A stretch of DNA of 64,000 nt from Warburgia ugandensis. Its lineage: Eukaryota; Streptophyta; Magnoliopsida; Canellales; Canellaceae. A program made the translations under genes and the position numbers. Of the stretch, positions 1-11,800 are shown in pieces (positions within the stretch are counted from its first letter, which is position 1; each line of letters starts with the position of its first letter). The notes under the pieces were generated by a model. That model was not told where the DNA came from, searched no databases, and saw only the letters and a list, made by a program, of their open reading frames with translations. The stretch covers positions 11,672,327 to 11,736,326 of the forward strand of contig CP141137.1 of assembly GCA_035236585.1 (NCBI GenBank). The letters are read 5' to 3'.

Positions 1-858
1 CAATTTCTCTATGATAAGGATAGAAACTGTTCTTCATATCACTTGGTTAATTGGGTTGATGTCTGTTACCCAAAAGAGTTGGCCAGTTTGGTCATTAAGA
101 ACGTCCATTTTTTAATAGGGCTCTGCTACAAAAGTGGTTACAGAGATTCAATCAGCTTGAGCAGTAAAACACCTAGAGACGAATGCATTGTTTGCTAAAT
201 ATATGGTCGTGATGGTGAAGATTGGTCCAAAAATGAGAATACTTGAGGAGAGCCTCGCACATAAGGAAAAATATTTGTAAAAGATGAGTCTTTTACCCCC
301 AATGATCCGTCTGCAAGCATAGCATACAACAAATAGAGGACTAGGTTTTGGCTTAATATATGCTGCATGAAAAATCCACTGAAAGAGTTGTTCCTGAGGT
401 TGTTCATTGTTGATGAAAATTATTTATATATCAATTTATACCTCTATATTATATTTTATAGTCTTCATAGGATTTTAAATAGTTTATCCTGTGAGATTCA
501 TTTAGAAATGAGAAATTTGAGTTTTGGCTTTAAAACAAATGTTTGTATGTTTTACTGTAGGATTAATCCTAACCATTATATTTGTTGGATCGATATTCAG
601 CCATGAAGATCATGAGATGCAATGGATGATTATGTAGATGGTGGGAATTGCGCAAAGATAGCCTCAAGATCAAAATGCCTAAACTTTCCATTTTAGAAAC
701 TTTATGAATTGGAATGTTTACTAATAAGGAAAGTTTCCTTTTCTCATTATTACTTTCCTAATTAGATGCCTTCTTCATTAAAAAAATATCCTATATGAGC
801 AAGTTTTCTATTATTTTTCAAAGCTATTTAGTTATTATTCTAAAGGAGAATACTTTCC
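1..858. other. AT-rich stretch, no gene recognised
   Basis: The open frames here are short and show no recognisable domain. The end of the stretch (from about 690) runs into a possible LTR remnant. Confidence 0.4.
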
Positions 859-1290
859 TTTGACTAAGGATTGACCAAGTCTAAAAATCCTTTTTTGGAC
901 TCTTTTTGAAAATTTTTGCATGGTGATGTTATTAGAAGAAAAAGCACAGAAGAGGGGAAAAAGAAATATTTCTTAGGCAAGTAATTTCAAAATAAAAGGG
1001 TTTCTTGACTTTTCAATTGAGCTTCTCACCAATTACTGAAGCTAACCTTTCTATATGAAAGTTTGACTAAGGATTGACCAAGTTTAAAAGTCATTTTTTG
1101 AACTATTTTTAAAATTTTTTGCCTAGCATACTATTTGGAATGTTATTAGAAGAAAAAGAAAAAAAGAAGAAGAAGAAGAAATAATTCTTGGGCAAGTAAT
1201 TTCAAAATAAAAGGGTTTCTTTACTTTTCAACTAAGCTTCTTACCAATTATGGAAGCTAACCTTTCTATATAAACCCAAAAAGGCCCCAC
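859..1290 (+). repeat. 203-bp tandem duplication before a TATA-like box; possible LTR remnant
   Basis: Two diverged copies start at about 859 and 1062, both with TTTGACTAAGGATTGACC and both ending near GAAGCTAACCTTTCTATAT. The second copy runs directly into TATATAAACCC at about 1268. Duplicated units just upstream of a TATA box are typical of LTR U3 regions, so this may be an LTR remnant. That is inference; no paired LTR, primer site or target duplication was found. Confidence 0.45.
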
Positions 1291-1887
1291 ATTCAAGTAG
1301 TTGGATTGTTGCTGCTCCTACTATAACCAAAGAAAAAGCTAAAAAATGCCCTAGATGGGAAGAAGAAGACCATGGAGAGTTCTTCAACCATTACTCATGA
1401 ATTGTCTATCATGTATGACTAAATCTCAAAGCTTAGGGATTGAAAGAAGCCAAAGATGGGTATTCATATTTCTTATTCGATTTTATAGAGTTTTCATTTT
1501 TTTAAATGATGTGCGCATGATTTCATGATAAGATGTTCTTAGAACAATAGCCTTAATATTTTTGTCTCACTTCAATTCAAATAATTATAGTTTAGATGAG
1601 ATGTTTATGGAATGAATTTTATATGTGAATAAATATTTTCGTGGATGATTTATGCCAATTTACATAGGTCATGCCATTAGGGTATTCATCCCTTCTTAAG
1701 AAGATAGCCAACGCTTCTAGTTCATACACGTTTTCAAAAACTGATGATATGTTATGGTGGATTCACAATTCCTAACCTAGTCTCTATCATTTAACCTTTT
1801 GATCAATTTGTTTTTGTCCAAACTTAGTTTTTTCAATTCCAAATGTTGAAACTTCTTTAGTTTGGTAGAAAATCTATTTTGTTCCTG
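1291..1887. other. non-coding stretch, nothing recognised
   Basis: No open frame with domain similarity. It may be the R/U5 side of the LTR-like sequence before it. Confidence 0.3.
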
Positions 1888-1903
1888 TAGTTCGACAACC
1901 CTT

Positions 1904-2083
1904 GAAGGGGAGCCTTGGCGCAATGCTAAAAGTTGTCATCGTGTGACTTTGAGGTCACGGGTTCAAGGCGTGGAATCAGCCTCTTGCAAAAATGCAAGAT
2001 AAGGCTTCCTACTTTAGGCCATTGAGGCTCGCCCCTTCCCCGAACCCCGCATAGGCGGGAGCTTCGTGCACCAGGGCTGCCTT
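1904..2083 (+). mobile_element. Au-type SINE, full length
   Basis: tRNA-derived 5' part beginning GGGGAGCCTTGGCGCAA, with a box-B-like GGGTTCAAGGC, and the family 3' end GGGAGCTTCGTGCACC..GGGCTGCC followed by a short T run. A 16-bp target-site duplication, TAGTTCGACAACCCTT, flanks it at 1888-1903 and 2084-2099. Confidence 0.9.
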
Positions 2084-2369
2084 TAGTTCGACAACCCTTC
2101 TTACTTGCTGTATAGTAAATCTTGTATAATTTACAAGGGTTGGGTTAGACATAAATAAACATGAATTGCTTCATATCTGAAAAATGGAATATTAGCACAA
2201 TGTAGGCAACCTGAAGCTCTCATTCCAACCTGGGATCTGGACACCAGAAACCGATGGTAAGCTTACAGTGAAATCCTCTTAGAACTACCTCATACACGGA
2301 GTGAACAATCCTAGCACGTTCAACCGCAACCGATAGTGGCCATTGCCCTCACCCCCTTGGTTCGTTGTC

Positions 2370-2526
2370 CTTGCTTGGATTGACAACCTCCGAAAACGGA
2401 GGTGGAGTTTGCCAACATGTGCCTTCTTTGCTACGAGGCAAAAGAAATATTGACCGTTTACTTATTCATTGCAAATTCACATGTGACCTCTGGTGCAGGA
2501 TGTTGAATATCTTTGAAATTAAATAT
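2370..2526 (+). pseudogene. relic of the zinc-binding C-terminal domain of an L1-type LINE reverse transcriptase
   Basis: Across frameshifts the translation gives IDNLRKR, NMCLLC and then NIDRLLIHC..CDLW. This fits the C-x2-C ... H-x-L-x-x-H-C ... LW pattern of the zf-RVT domain that follows the reverse transcriptase in plant L1-type LINEs and LINE-derived genes. Only about 50 residues survive and the frame is broken near 2390-2440. An Au SINE abuts it downstream. Confidence 0.55.
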
Positions 2527-2693
2527 AAAAAGGTGCATCTCGGTGCACGAAGCTTCCTCGTATGCATGGTTCAGGGAAGGTTCAGACCATAGTACACAGC
2601 GTTACTTTACATTTTGTAAGAGGCTATTTTCATACCATGAACCTGTAACCTCAAGCTCACATGACAACAACTCTACCATTGCGCCAAAATCCC
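2527..2693 (-). mobile_element. Au-type SINE, diverged
   Basis: Minus-strand copy: the 3' end (GGTGCACGAAGCTTCC on +) comes first and the tRNA-related part last (GAACCTGTAACCTCAAG, then ATTGCGCCAAAATCCC). Diverged from the other copies; no clear target-site duplication. Confidence 0.75.
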
Positions 2694-3006
2694 TGTCTTT
2701 AAAACTAAATGTGTTTTCCTTAAAAAGCTTCCCGTTTTTTATGCCACACGGTTCTCATGCAAACTATCTGTCAACAGCAAATTGATGTGGGATGTGTTAT
2801 GGTGGACTTGAATGGCCATGTGGCGTGAAAGAAACAATCAGGCCTTCAACAATAGTACTCTCCTTTGTGCAACAGGTTTTGAGACTCTTTGTTCAACTCG
2901 ACTTGCTCATGCTTAGCAGCGACCAAAACGTTCTCGCCACTTCTGCCAATATCAGCACACGCCAAGAGATCTTTGTGTCGGCAAGCATACACCTGATCAC
3001 ACGTGT

Positions 3007-3189
3007 TAAAAAGGGCAGCTCCGGTGCACAAAGCTTCCATGTATGCAGCGTCCAGAGAAGAATCAGACTACAAGGATATCTAATATACAGTCTTATATTG
3101 CATTTTGCAAGAAGCTGTTTTTATGAATTGAATAGGTGACTTTAAGATCACATGATGACAACTTTACTGTTGCACCAAGACTCTCCTTC
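3007..3189 (-). mobile_element. Au-type SINE, diverged
   Basis: Minus-strand copy from AAAAAGGGCAGCTCCGGTGC to TTGCACCAAGACTCTCC. Flanks share TCACACGTG / TCACACAAGTG, a possible degraded target-site duplication. Confidence 0.8.
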
Positions 3190-3448
3190 ACACAAGTGGT
3201 CTCCCTCCGTGAAAAACCTCTGGCCAACTACTGTCGGTGGCCTTTGTAAGACCATCGTGGGCACGTCATTCGAGCTTTCTCGGGACCTATAGGAATGGAG
3301 GACTCAAACTGGGGCCGACTCCAAGAAGCCAAATAAGCTCCTGTGACTTCCCATGGAGATTTGACCGTGAATCGAGGGACCTTTTTGACCGCCTTGGTCT
3401 TTAAATTAAGTCCTCATATTGGATACTTAAAATAAAGACCTTACACTA

Positions 3449-3620
3449 AAAAAAAGGCAACCCCGGTACACGCAGTTCTCACCTATGCAGGATTTGGAGA
3501 AAGAGCGGACAATAAGGGCCTATAGTATGCAAGCTTATCTTGTATTTTTACAAGAGGTTGTTTCAACACCTTGAACCCGTAACCTCAAGATCATACGATG
3601 TCAACTTTTACCATTGCACC
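3449..3620 (-). mobile_element. Au-type SINE lacking its extreme 5' end
   Basis: Minus-strand copy with box-B region CTTGAACCCGTAACCTC. The first few 5' bases (GGGGAGCC) are missing. Target-site duplication AAGACCTTACACTA (3435-3448) / AAGACCTTATACTA (3621-3634), one mismatch in 14. Confidence 0.85.
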
Positions 3621-4370
3621 AAGACCTTATACTATTGTAAAAAAAGAAACAACTGGACGTGATAACCGGTGGCCCAACAACACACGAATTTAAAGTCTAA
3701 ACTTAAGGATTGCTCCGCTTGTAGCACTCGACGCCATCTACTTTTGATCACTAGTACCCCAGGAAACTTTGCATAAACCACAGTCCACTTTCAATGACCA
3801 AAATCAGCGATTTTTGGATGCTTAGACTCATCCAATCTTCCTGATTTGTGGCTGCAAGGCTTCTGATGAACTTGCAGCATAAACAGAAGTGGACCCATCA
3901 TGCAGAAGTAGCCACCACATGGCAACTTACCATTCGGTACCTTGAAGCACGCCCACTTCCACTTCTCCACATAGTGAGCCCGATGATCCTAACAGTCCTC
4001 GTATTTGGGCCTAATTTGCATCTCCAACAGCTTTCAAAATCGTGCCAATCGGCAAATTTATTTTCACTTACACGATGCACCCCTCAAGCGTGCAACATTG
4101 CATGTGCATAGTTTTAGCCATTATATTTCAAGGAAAACTAATTCCACTGGACTGACAACTAGTATTCTTCAATCATGTACGGTTGGGTCCAACATGTGTT
4201 TGAGCAGCCTACTATGAAAGCGGGCATATTTGATTGTATTGCAATCAGATCATAATCTGATGAAGTATTTCTCTTCATCTAATTCTTCCTGATTACTCTG
4301 ATGGTTATTATTTTTCCTCCCAAAACCAAATTTGTGCACGCCTCTTCGACATGGTCCAGTGGCACTTTGT

Positions 4371-4556
4371 AGAAAAAAGGGCAGCCCGGTGCACAAAGCT
4401 CCCGCGTATGCAGGGTCTGGGGAAGGGGCGGACTACAATGGATCCATAATGCGTAGCCTTACCTTACATTTTGGAAGAAGCTGTTTATACACCTCGAACC
4501 CATGACCTCTAGGTCACACAGCAACAACTCAACCATTGCGCCAAAGCTCCCCTTAT
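4371..4556 (-). mobile_element. Au-type SINE, full length
   Basis: Minus-strand copy from AAAAAAGGGCAGCCCGGTGC to GCGCCAAAGCTCCCC. Target-site duplication CCAGTGGCACTTTGT (4356-4370) / CCGGTGGCACTTTGT (4557-4571), one mismatch in 15. Confidence 0.9.
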
Positions 4557-4571
4557 CCGGTGGCACTTTGT

Positions 4572-5257
4572 GATGTAACAAAATCTACCAACATATGGCA
4601 TGAGAAACCGCACAGATTCATTAACATAAAGCATCAAAAGGTCACACTAAGTCACAATACTATAATTAAGAGCTACACATATGGCATCTTTCAAACGGGA
4701 GCCATACAAAAAACTAGTGGATGATCTCTCCAGCTTTTGGAGAAGGGAATGAAGTGGCCAGACACTGTGTCCCCCACTAACGCAGCTAAGTAATCAATCT
4801 TGGTCTTTGTGGCCTCCAGCCCAAGCCCTGTGAGCAAACATGTAGGCCTAGGCCACCCGAGTGGCTTGGGTAGTTTGAAGAATTTTCATAAACCAAGAAA
4901 GGTTGACATGGTTATCCAATTACACAGTCTAGTGGAACTACAGAATTGCATCCTACGAGATCTTCACTGCCAATAGGTTCCAACCCTGCATATAGGGTCT
5001 TGCATAGCTGCTAAGAATTCCTGTTTCAATAACTAATATGACTTCCCCATTAATCAGACCCATATCAGCTTAGTGGCATCATATGATGGTTGCACATAAT
5101 CACACTAGGAAAACATAAGCAACCAAAAGATCAGACACCCTATTTCTTCAACTAGGAGAGTGCGTTTCATCTGCACCTCTTCTGACCATATTTTCCAAGT
5201 CAGACTAAGTACGTTCATCAAATAACGGCACATCATTGAAGGAGTTCATACTACACA
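4572..5257. other. 3' flank of the MurG-like gene, nothing recognised
   Basis: Non-coding; no repeat or domain recognised. Confidence 0.35.
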
Positions 5258-5497
5258 CTCGCGGATGTCCTGACCAGACACTACGTAACTTTCAGCTACC
5301 ATTATATCATCTATTCCTTGAAGCTTATGCTCTGTGTGATACCATCACAACTAAAGTAGCCTCCACTGACATCCAAACTCTCGGATGTCCTGACCAGACA
5401 CTACGTAACTTTCAGCTACCATTATATCATCTATTCCTTGAAGCTTATGCCCTGTGTGATACCATCACAACTGAAGTAGCCTCAACTGACATCCAAA
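5258..5497. repeat. two-copy 120-bp tandem duplication
   Basis: Units at about 5258-5377 and 5378-5497, each containing CGGATGTCCTGACCAGACAC, differing at only a few bases. The period is a multiple of three, so an 88-codon open frame runs through both units, but it has no recognised domain. It lies about 260 bp beyond the stop codon of the MurG-like gene. Confidence 0.9.
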
Positions 5498-5755
5498 GAT
5501 AGACAACGCATTGAAGAAACAAAACCTGCTTAATATATACTTGTGGATTATAGTACAATAATTGTTTCTCCAAAACAATATCATGCTAGGGCTGTAAACC
5601 AAACCATTTCATATGCAGTTGCACTAACATACACGAAGCTCTAATTCAACACAAGCTTAAACTACTCTGCTTCATCTGATATTGTACTGGAGAAAGTACA
5701 CCATACAAGCTGATAATGAAGATGGCCGGGTTCTTGACAGTGTTTGCCTCGGTGC

Positions 5756-5874
5756 TTATGACTTCTGGGGTTGTTTGACGAGGGAAAGAATGCATTGAGC
5801 AATTTGTGCAGATGCTTCAGGCTTTGTGGCCTTCAGAGATTTCTCACACATGTCTGCTATCAAGTTCTCATCTC
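5756..5874 (-). CDS. MURG: MurG-like gene, exon 4 (C-terminus and stop)
   Basis: The acceptor reads GGTATAG before GAGATGAG. The exon completes the split Gly codon left by exon 3 and encodes GDENLIADM, then a helix with ALK-like [13 protein letters not shown] and a stop at 5758-5756. This matches the C-terminal helix of plant MurG proteins. It lies 13.4 kb from exon 3, so automatic annotation could easily miss it. Confidence 0.85.
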
Positions 5875-8800
5875 CTATACCATTTTAGAGTGATAAGAAC
5901 TGGTCAGTTCAATGATACTTTGACATTGCATTTCATATTCTAAAAACAGTCATTGTTAGAAGATAATATAATCATATTTCATAAAAGTACTCCCCAGAAA
6001 CTATAAATAGGAGTTAATCATAGATAACTTTTCGAGAAATATTCTGCACAGAAAGATCCTAACTTTTGATACTATATGGTGCAAAATTGATGGTTCAAAA
6101 AGTTAAAGTTACAGGAACAGTATTGACCGGTTTCTGAGGATTTTTCTTCTTCAACCAATCCATTACAACAGAAAACAAGTGTTTCCAATCATCAAACTGC
6201 TGAAGTGCACTAGAACCTTTTCAAGTGCACGTTTTCTTTTGGAAATATGCTGGAGTCATCCTATATAGTAGACAGTAGGTATGACAATGATGAAAAAAGC
6301 ATATTCCTGTTAAGACTCGTAGCTAATACAGGATGAAGTGGGGACATTAGAGTATTCACTTGCACCAATTTTGCATCTGAAAATTTGTTTATGGTGAGTA
6401 CCATACAAAGTCCTCCATCAACCACAGACCAAATTGATTTAGACACAACATAACCTCAAAATATCCATTTGCAGTGGAGCATCAGGAGCAAGTACAAATC
6501 ACTGAGGGAGTATAGCTGCATAGTAAGTTCCTAAAGGAAGCGGTCCATACACAGAAAGCAAAAGGAATATAAGAAAGCTACTCTGCTTCTTTTGATTTTT
6601 CTCTACCTCACGAATATCTTGAAGTGAATTGAGGCAATACATACATTAGTTAGAGTATAAGGATAATAATACTATGCCGCAGATGGTGAAACATGAGATA
6701 TCTAGCCATATAAGGTTCCTGTTATTGGTAAGAGTTTTTATCAAGCTCACCAAAGATGAGGAATATATATTATTTTCCGCCTGTTCTCAATTTCCCCATT
6801 GACCATTTTTCTTTTCCACAATATCTTCCAGCATTAAGTCAATACTACAAGCAACACAAGGGATCCAGTATAAATGCTTTCATTTCTCCATCAACTTCTT
6901 TCCTTCAATTTTGTAGTTTGCCGCACTATTAGTATTAATCACAATTTGAAATATATTTCCTTCACCTATCCATTCAATGACCTCATCCATGAGCTTGAAG
7001 ATATAAATCGTATTTTAGTCTGAAGAATCACATGACTAATGAAAAGTGGTGATGCGATTACAGTAAATCGTAAAGTTTATCAGAAGTTTTCTGGTAGGTC
7101 TCGTCCAATCATCACAACACAATGATGACTCCTCTCTCTGTCTACCCCTAAAGTTATTAATCCAGTCCCTTCATTCATCAACCTCCACATCAAGGTAATT
7201 TTTATAAATCCTGCTTGGTTGGCCAATTTCCACCCCTGCATGTACTGATTCTGCAGTTGTATCTATGTATGGCTTATAATAGAGGTTGCCTACGGGATCA
7301 AAGGACAACTGGAAGGTGGGAGAATATTACGAATTTTGTTGGTGCAACGGTAAAAGTTGTTGTCATGTGACCTTGAGGTTACGGGTTCAAGGCATGGAAT
7401 CAGCCTCTTGCAAAATGCAAGGTAAGGCTGCCTACTATAGGCCCTTGTGGTCCGCCCTTTCCCCGGACCCTGCATAGGCGGGAGCTTCGTGCACCGGGGC
7501 TGCCCTTTTATTTTTTCATATGTTTTCCATGTACTAATGGATCCATTGGACCCTCCTCTCCCATCTATTCTTTTGCCTCTATGCTACTACCAATGCATGT
7601 TCCCCTGCCCCTCTACCATATTCACTTGTATGTGTAGCTCGCAACGAACTACCTACATGAATTGATTCATGTTGGGAAAATCATCTTCGGTCCTCTCCGA
7701 ATTGGTAACCTATTGCAGTTGCCTTCATCATTTGTTGGGGCTCTGAGATCAAATGTACACTTCCATCAGCATCTACCTTTGATACATCACATAATTCTTC
7801 TCTCTTGTGACCTTTTTTTTAATTTAGCTTCTTAAGGACACTTGACATTTTCTCATTAGGTACAGCTTCATAAGCAGTAACTTAGCCTTTTTTCTTTTGA
7901 GAAAATATTGTAACAAGACCTTTACTTTTGACAAAATTTTGATAAAATACAAACTTTTCATGTTTTTATAAAAGTGCCTGCACTTGAGACCCCAGTTCAA
8001 ATCCAGCATGGACCATTAAGAACACAGATGATGCTTATCTTCTCACCAGTGTATCATGCCATGTGGCGTTTGACTTGACATGCTGGCAAGTTGACTTGCC
8101 ACATTTCAATAACAGTAAAAATACTTAAAAATAAACAAGGTGGGCCAGCAGCCAGAAGCAGAAGGAGAAAACCCTATTGCAGCCATTTGGGCAAACCCAC
8201 TTCTGAATTTGTGAATGGTATTAATCAATTAAAAATATAGAATTTAGCGAAAACCACAACTCAGTATGTCACAACCTGGTGGCTATGTTTCTGATTTCTC
8301 CTATTCTTTTCATAGCTTTGTGTTCCTTTTAAATGAAATAATTCCATGTTAAACGTTAACACTTTTGAACTTCCAAACCATTGTGCCTAGAAGCCATTGC
8401 TTTTCATGAAGACAATTGAGACCATATGGCAATGACCTTTCTTTAGTAACGAATTCATTTTTCCAATTGTCTTTGTTTTAACATCCTGATACAGGCCATC
8501 TTGTTATGGGTCAGCTTAAGAATCTAGATTCCATATCCTTACTACCTTATGGTGTCAATTAGTAACAGTTAGATTCCAGATACAAATCAAAACTTAGTTA
8601 ACATTCTATCGAGCACATATTATATGTAATATCACACACAATGTATCCAATTTATATGCACAAATGTGAAAATTGAACAGCAACGTTAGATGGAGAAATA
8701 AGAGGCAAAATAAGCTCATGAAATGAGCAGTACCTTTGTGCAGGAGAAGAGAAAATGGCCAAGGCAATTGTGCTGAGGGACTGAAGAGAAGGGAACAAGA

Positions 8801-11800
8801 AATTTAGACATTGGAGAGAAGAATTTGATGAGCATGCAGAAAGAGACTTTGTGAGGAGTAAAACTCCCAACTGTTTTCAAATTTCCTGCCATTGGTCTGA
8901 TCTGATCTGCTCTTTCAGAGGGACAGTCTTTAATCAGATTCGGAGAGAAGATTGCTGTAAGTTGAGCTTCATTGATCTGGTTTTTGGATGGAAATGGGAT
9001 TTTAGGGAATTGAGAGGGAGTGAGAAGAAGCCCTTTGAAAAGGACAGGGAAATTAAAAGGAGAGATTGTTAAAAACAGTTGTGTGGCTGGAAAAAACTAA
9101 GTCAACCGTACTTCAGACACTAAACCCAGGCAAGACCCCAAATTAATTATGATTTCTCTTATGGGTTTGCCCAAATGTCTGACCTGAATGACCGCAGTAG
9201 GGTTTTCTCCCTCCAGTACTACATCTGGGAAAGAGAAACAAGATAGAGACAGTCTTCCTGCTGGGCCCACCTTGTTTATTTTATTTTATTTTATTATTGT
9301 TAGTGACATGTGGCAAGTCAAACGGTACATGGCATGATGCTGGCAAGAATACAAATGCGGTCTGTGTTCTTAACAGCCAATGTCAGATTTGGAAAAGGGT
9401 CTCAAGCACAGGCCTTTTACGAAAACATGAAAAGTTAGTGCTTTTATCAAAATTTCGTCAAAAGTAGAGGCCCTTCTACAAGGTTTTTCCTTTTTTCTTT
9501 CCCAGTAGTACTTAAACCGAGTTATTCCTCCATTATTAACCTTGTTATAATAATTGTCTGAGACTTCATCTCTTTCTCCTCAAACAGTTCTACTGCTGCC
9601 ATCAAATACAATACGCATGCAACTCACCATCAATCAGGACAGCAGTGGCCGCACACGACTTCCATAAAGAGACATTAGATGGCAGCGTGTCAAACCATTA
9701 AAAAGAAAATAAGACGAAGTATAAATGCAACTACAGCAACAAGGTTATTAATGAAGAAATAAATTAGCTTAAGCACTCTTCACACATAAAAAAGGTGAAA
9801 TTGTTGCTTGAGAAGTTGTATCCAATGAGATCAGCACACAAATGTTCAAGCATCTTGAAGATGTTAAAAAATAAATATTGCGACAGAGAGATAGATAGAA
9901 GCATCTTGAAGAAGTTAAAAAAATGTTGAGAGAGAGAGAGATTATGACTCAAGGCTATGTCAAGTGATGAGGACAAATGCAGCAGAGCAATACTTTAAAG
10001 AGAATTGAAGATGATTTCCAATATGTGAACAAATCCATGTAAGTAATTTGTCATGAGCTGTACATACAAGTGAACGTGGTAGAGTGGCAGGGCAACATGC
10101 ACCAACAGTGGCACAGATGCAAAAATATAGAGGGGGTGGGTCCAATGGATCCATTCGCAAATGGAAAAGATATTACAAAATAACTAAAGGTTAAGCAATC
10201 TCTGCTAAATAGGTTAGATGAAAGGGCTTGAAGGCAAGGGACAGAGTTCATAACATTGTCCCACCTTCCAACTGCCTTATTTGATCTGGTAGGCAACCTT
10301 ATTAACAAACCATGCATAGATATAACCGTAGAAACAATATATGCAGCAGCGAAGCAGACTCCTCCATATGAGATTTGCAATAAATAACTTGATATGGAGG
10401 TCAACAAATTAACTAGATTAATAACTTTGGTGGTACATGGGAAGAGAGATGAGTCGCCATTATCTGTGATGGTTTTATGGTATCTATTGGAAAATCAATG
10501 ATAAACTTTATGGTTTACTGTAATCATGACACCAATTTTCATACGTCAATGGATTCTTCTAACAAAAAAAGGACATGGATTATATCATCAGGATCATGGA
10601 TGAAGCCATTGAAAATATAGGCCAAGCAAATTTAATTCAAATCGCGACTAATAATATGCTACAAACTACAAACTTGAACGAAATAAGGTGATGGAAAAAT
10701 GAAAACATACATATTGGATCCCCTGTTCATCCCATTACATTGACTTGATGATAGCTGAAAAACAATTGATGTGCCATTTGAGAGCGGGAGGAAAATAAAA
10801 AGTTTCATATATAATTCTTCATAGAAGGGGAGCCTTGGTGCAACAGTTGACTTGCACCGTGTGACTTGGAGATCACGGGTTCGAGGCATGGAAATAGCCT
10901 CTTGCGAAAATGAAAGGTAAGGCTGCGTACTATAGACCTTTTGTGGTCCATCCCTTCCTCTAACCTTGCATATGAGGGAGCTTAGTGCACCGGGCTGCCC
11001 TTTTTATATATAATTCCTCATATTTGGTGCACTTGATGAAGACCTTACCAATAACAAAGACCTAATATGATCAATCATCACATGAATAGACACCAACTAT
11101 CATCATCATCATCATTAAGACCTTACCCCAATTAAGGGTCAGCCACATGAATCTTGTTCCTCCATTCCCCTCTATTAAGTACCATGTCTTCATTTAGTCC
11201 CAAAGTTTTTAAATCTTCTCTCATCACTTCTAACGATGTTCCTTTGGGCCTTCCCTTGTCCTTTTAGAACCTTTGACTTGGTTTGCCTCACACCTTCTAA
11301 TTGGTACCATTTTCGATTTCCGTTGGACATGTCTAAACCATCTAAGTCTAATTTCTCTCATCTTGTTACGTATGATGCTACTCTTAAGTTTCCTCTAATG
11401 TTTTCATTTCTAATTCTATCCTTTCTTGTCTTGTCACTCATCCATCTAAACATCCTCATTTAGGCTACGCTCATCCTATGTACATGTTATTTCTTAACTG
11501 CTCAACACTCTAATCCATAGAGCATGGCAAGCCTTACAACTGTCTAGTACAATAGACACCAGCTATATAGCACTAAAATACTTATCCTACAACAAACATT
11601 TGTGTTGCCTTAGATAGATATTAATGAGGTAGAGGAAAATCAAAAGACATGATGAGTATAGTACTGGATAATCAATTTTGAGAGGAAACTACAAATGTTA
11701 TGGTGTTCAGGGCTTTAGTGAAAGTCTTTAGGCTAGTTGATGATGATCATAAGCCAACAACAGGCTCCATTCACGACACAATGAACAGTAAACGTAGAAA

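Noticed and set aside
10051..10407. 118-codon minus-strand frame
   Set aside because: Lies on the opposite strand of the right hAT relic; no domain of its own.
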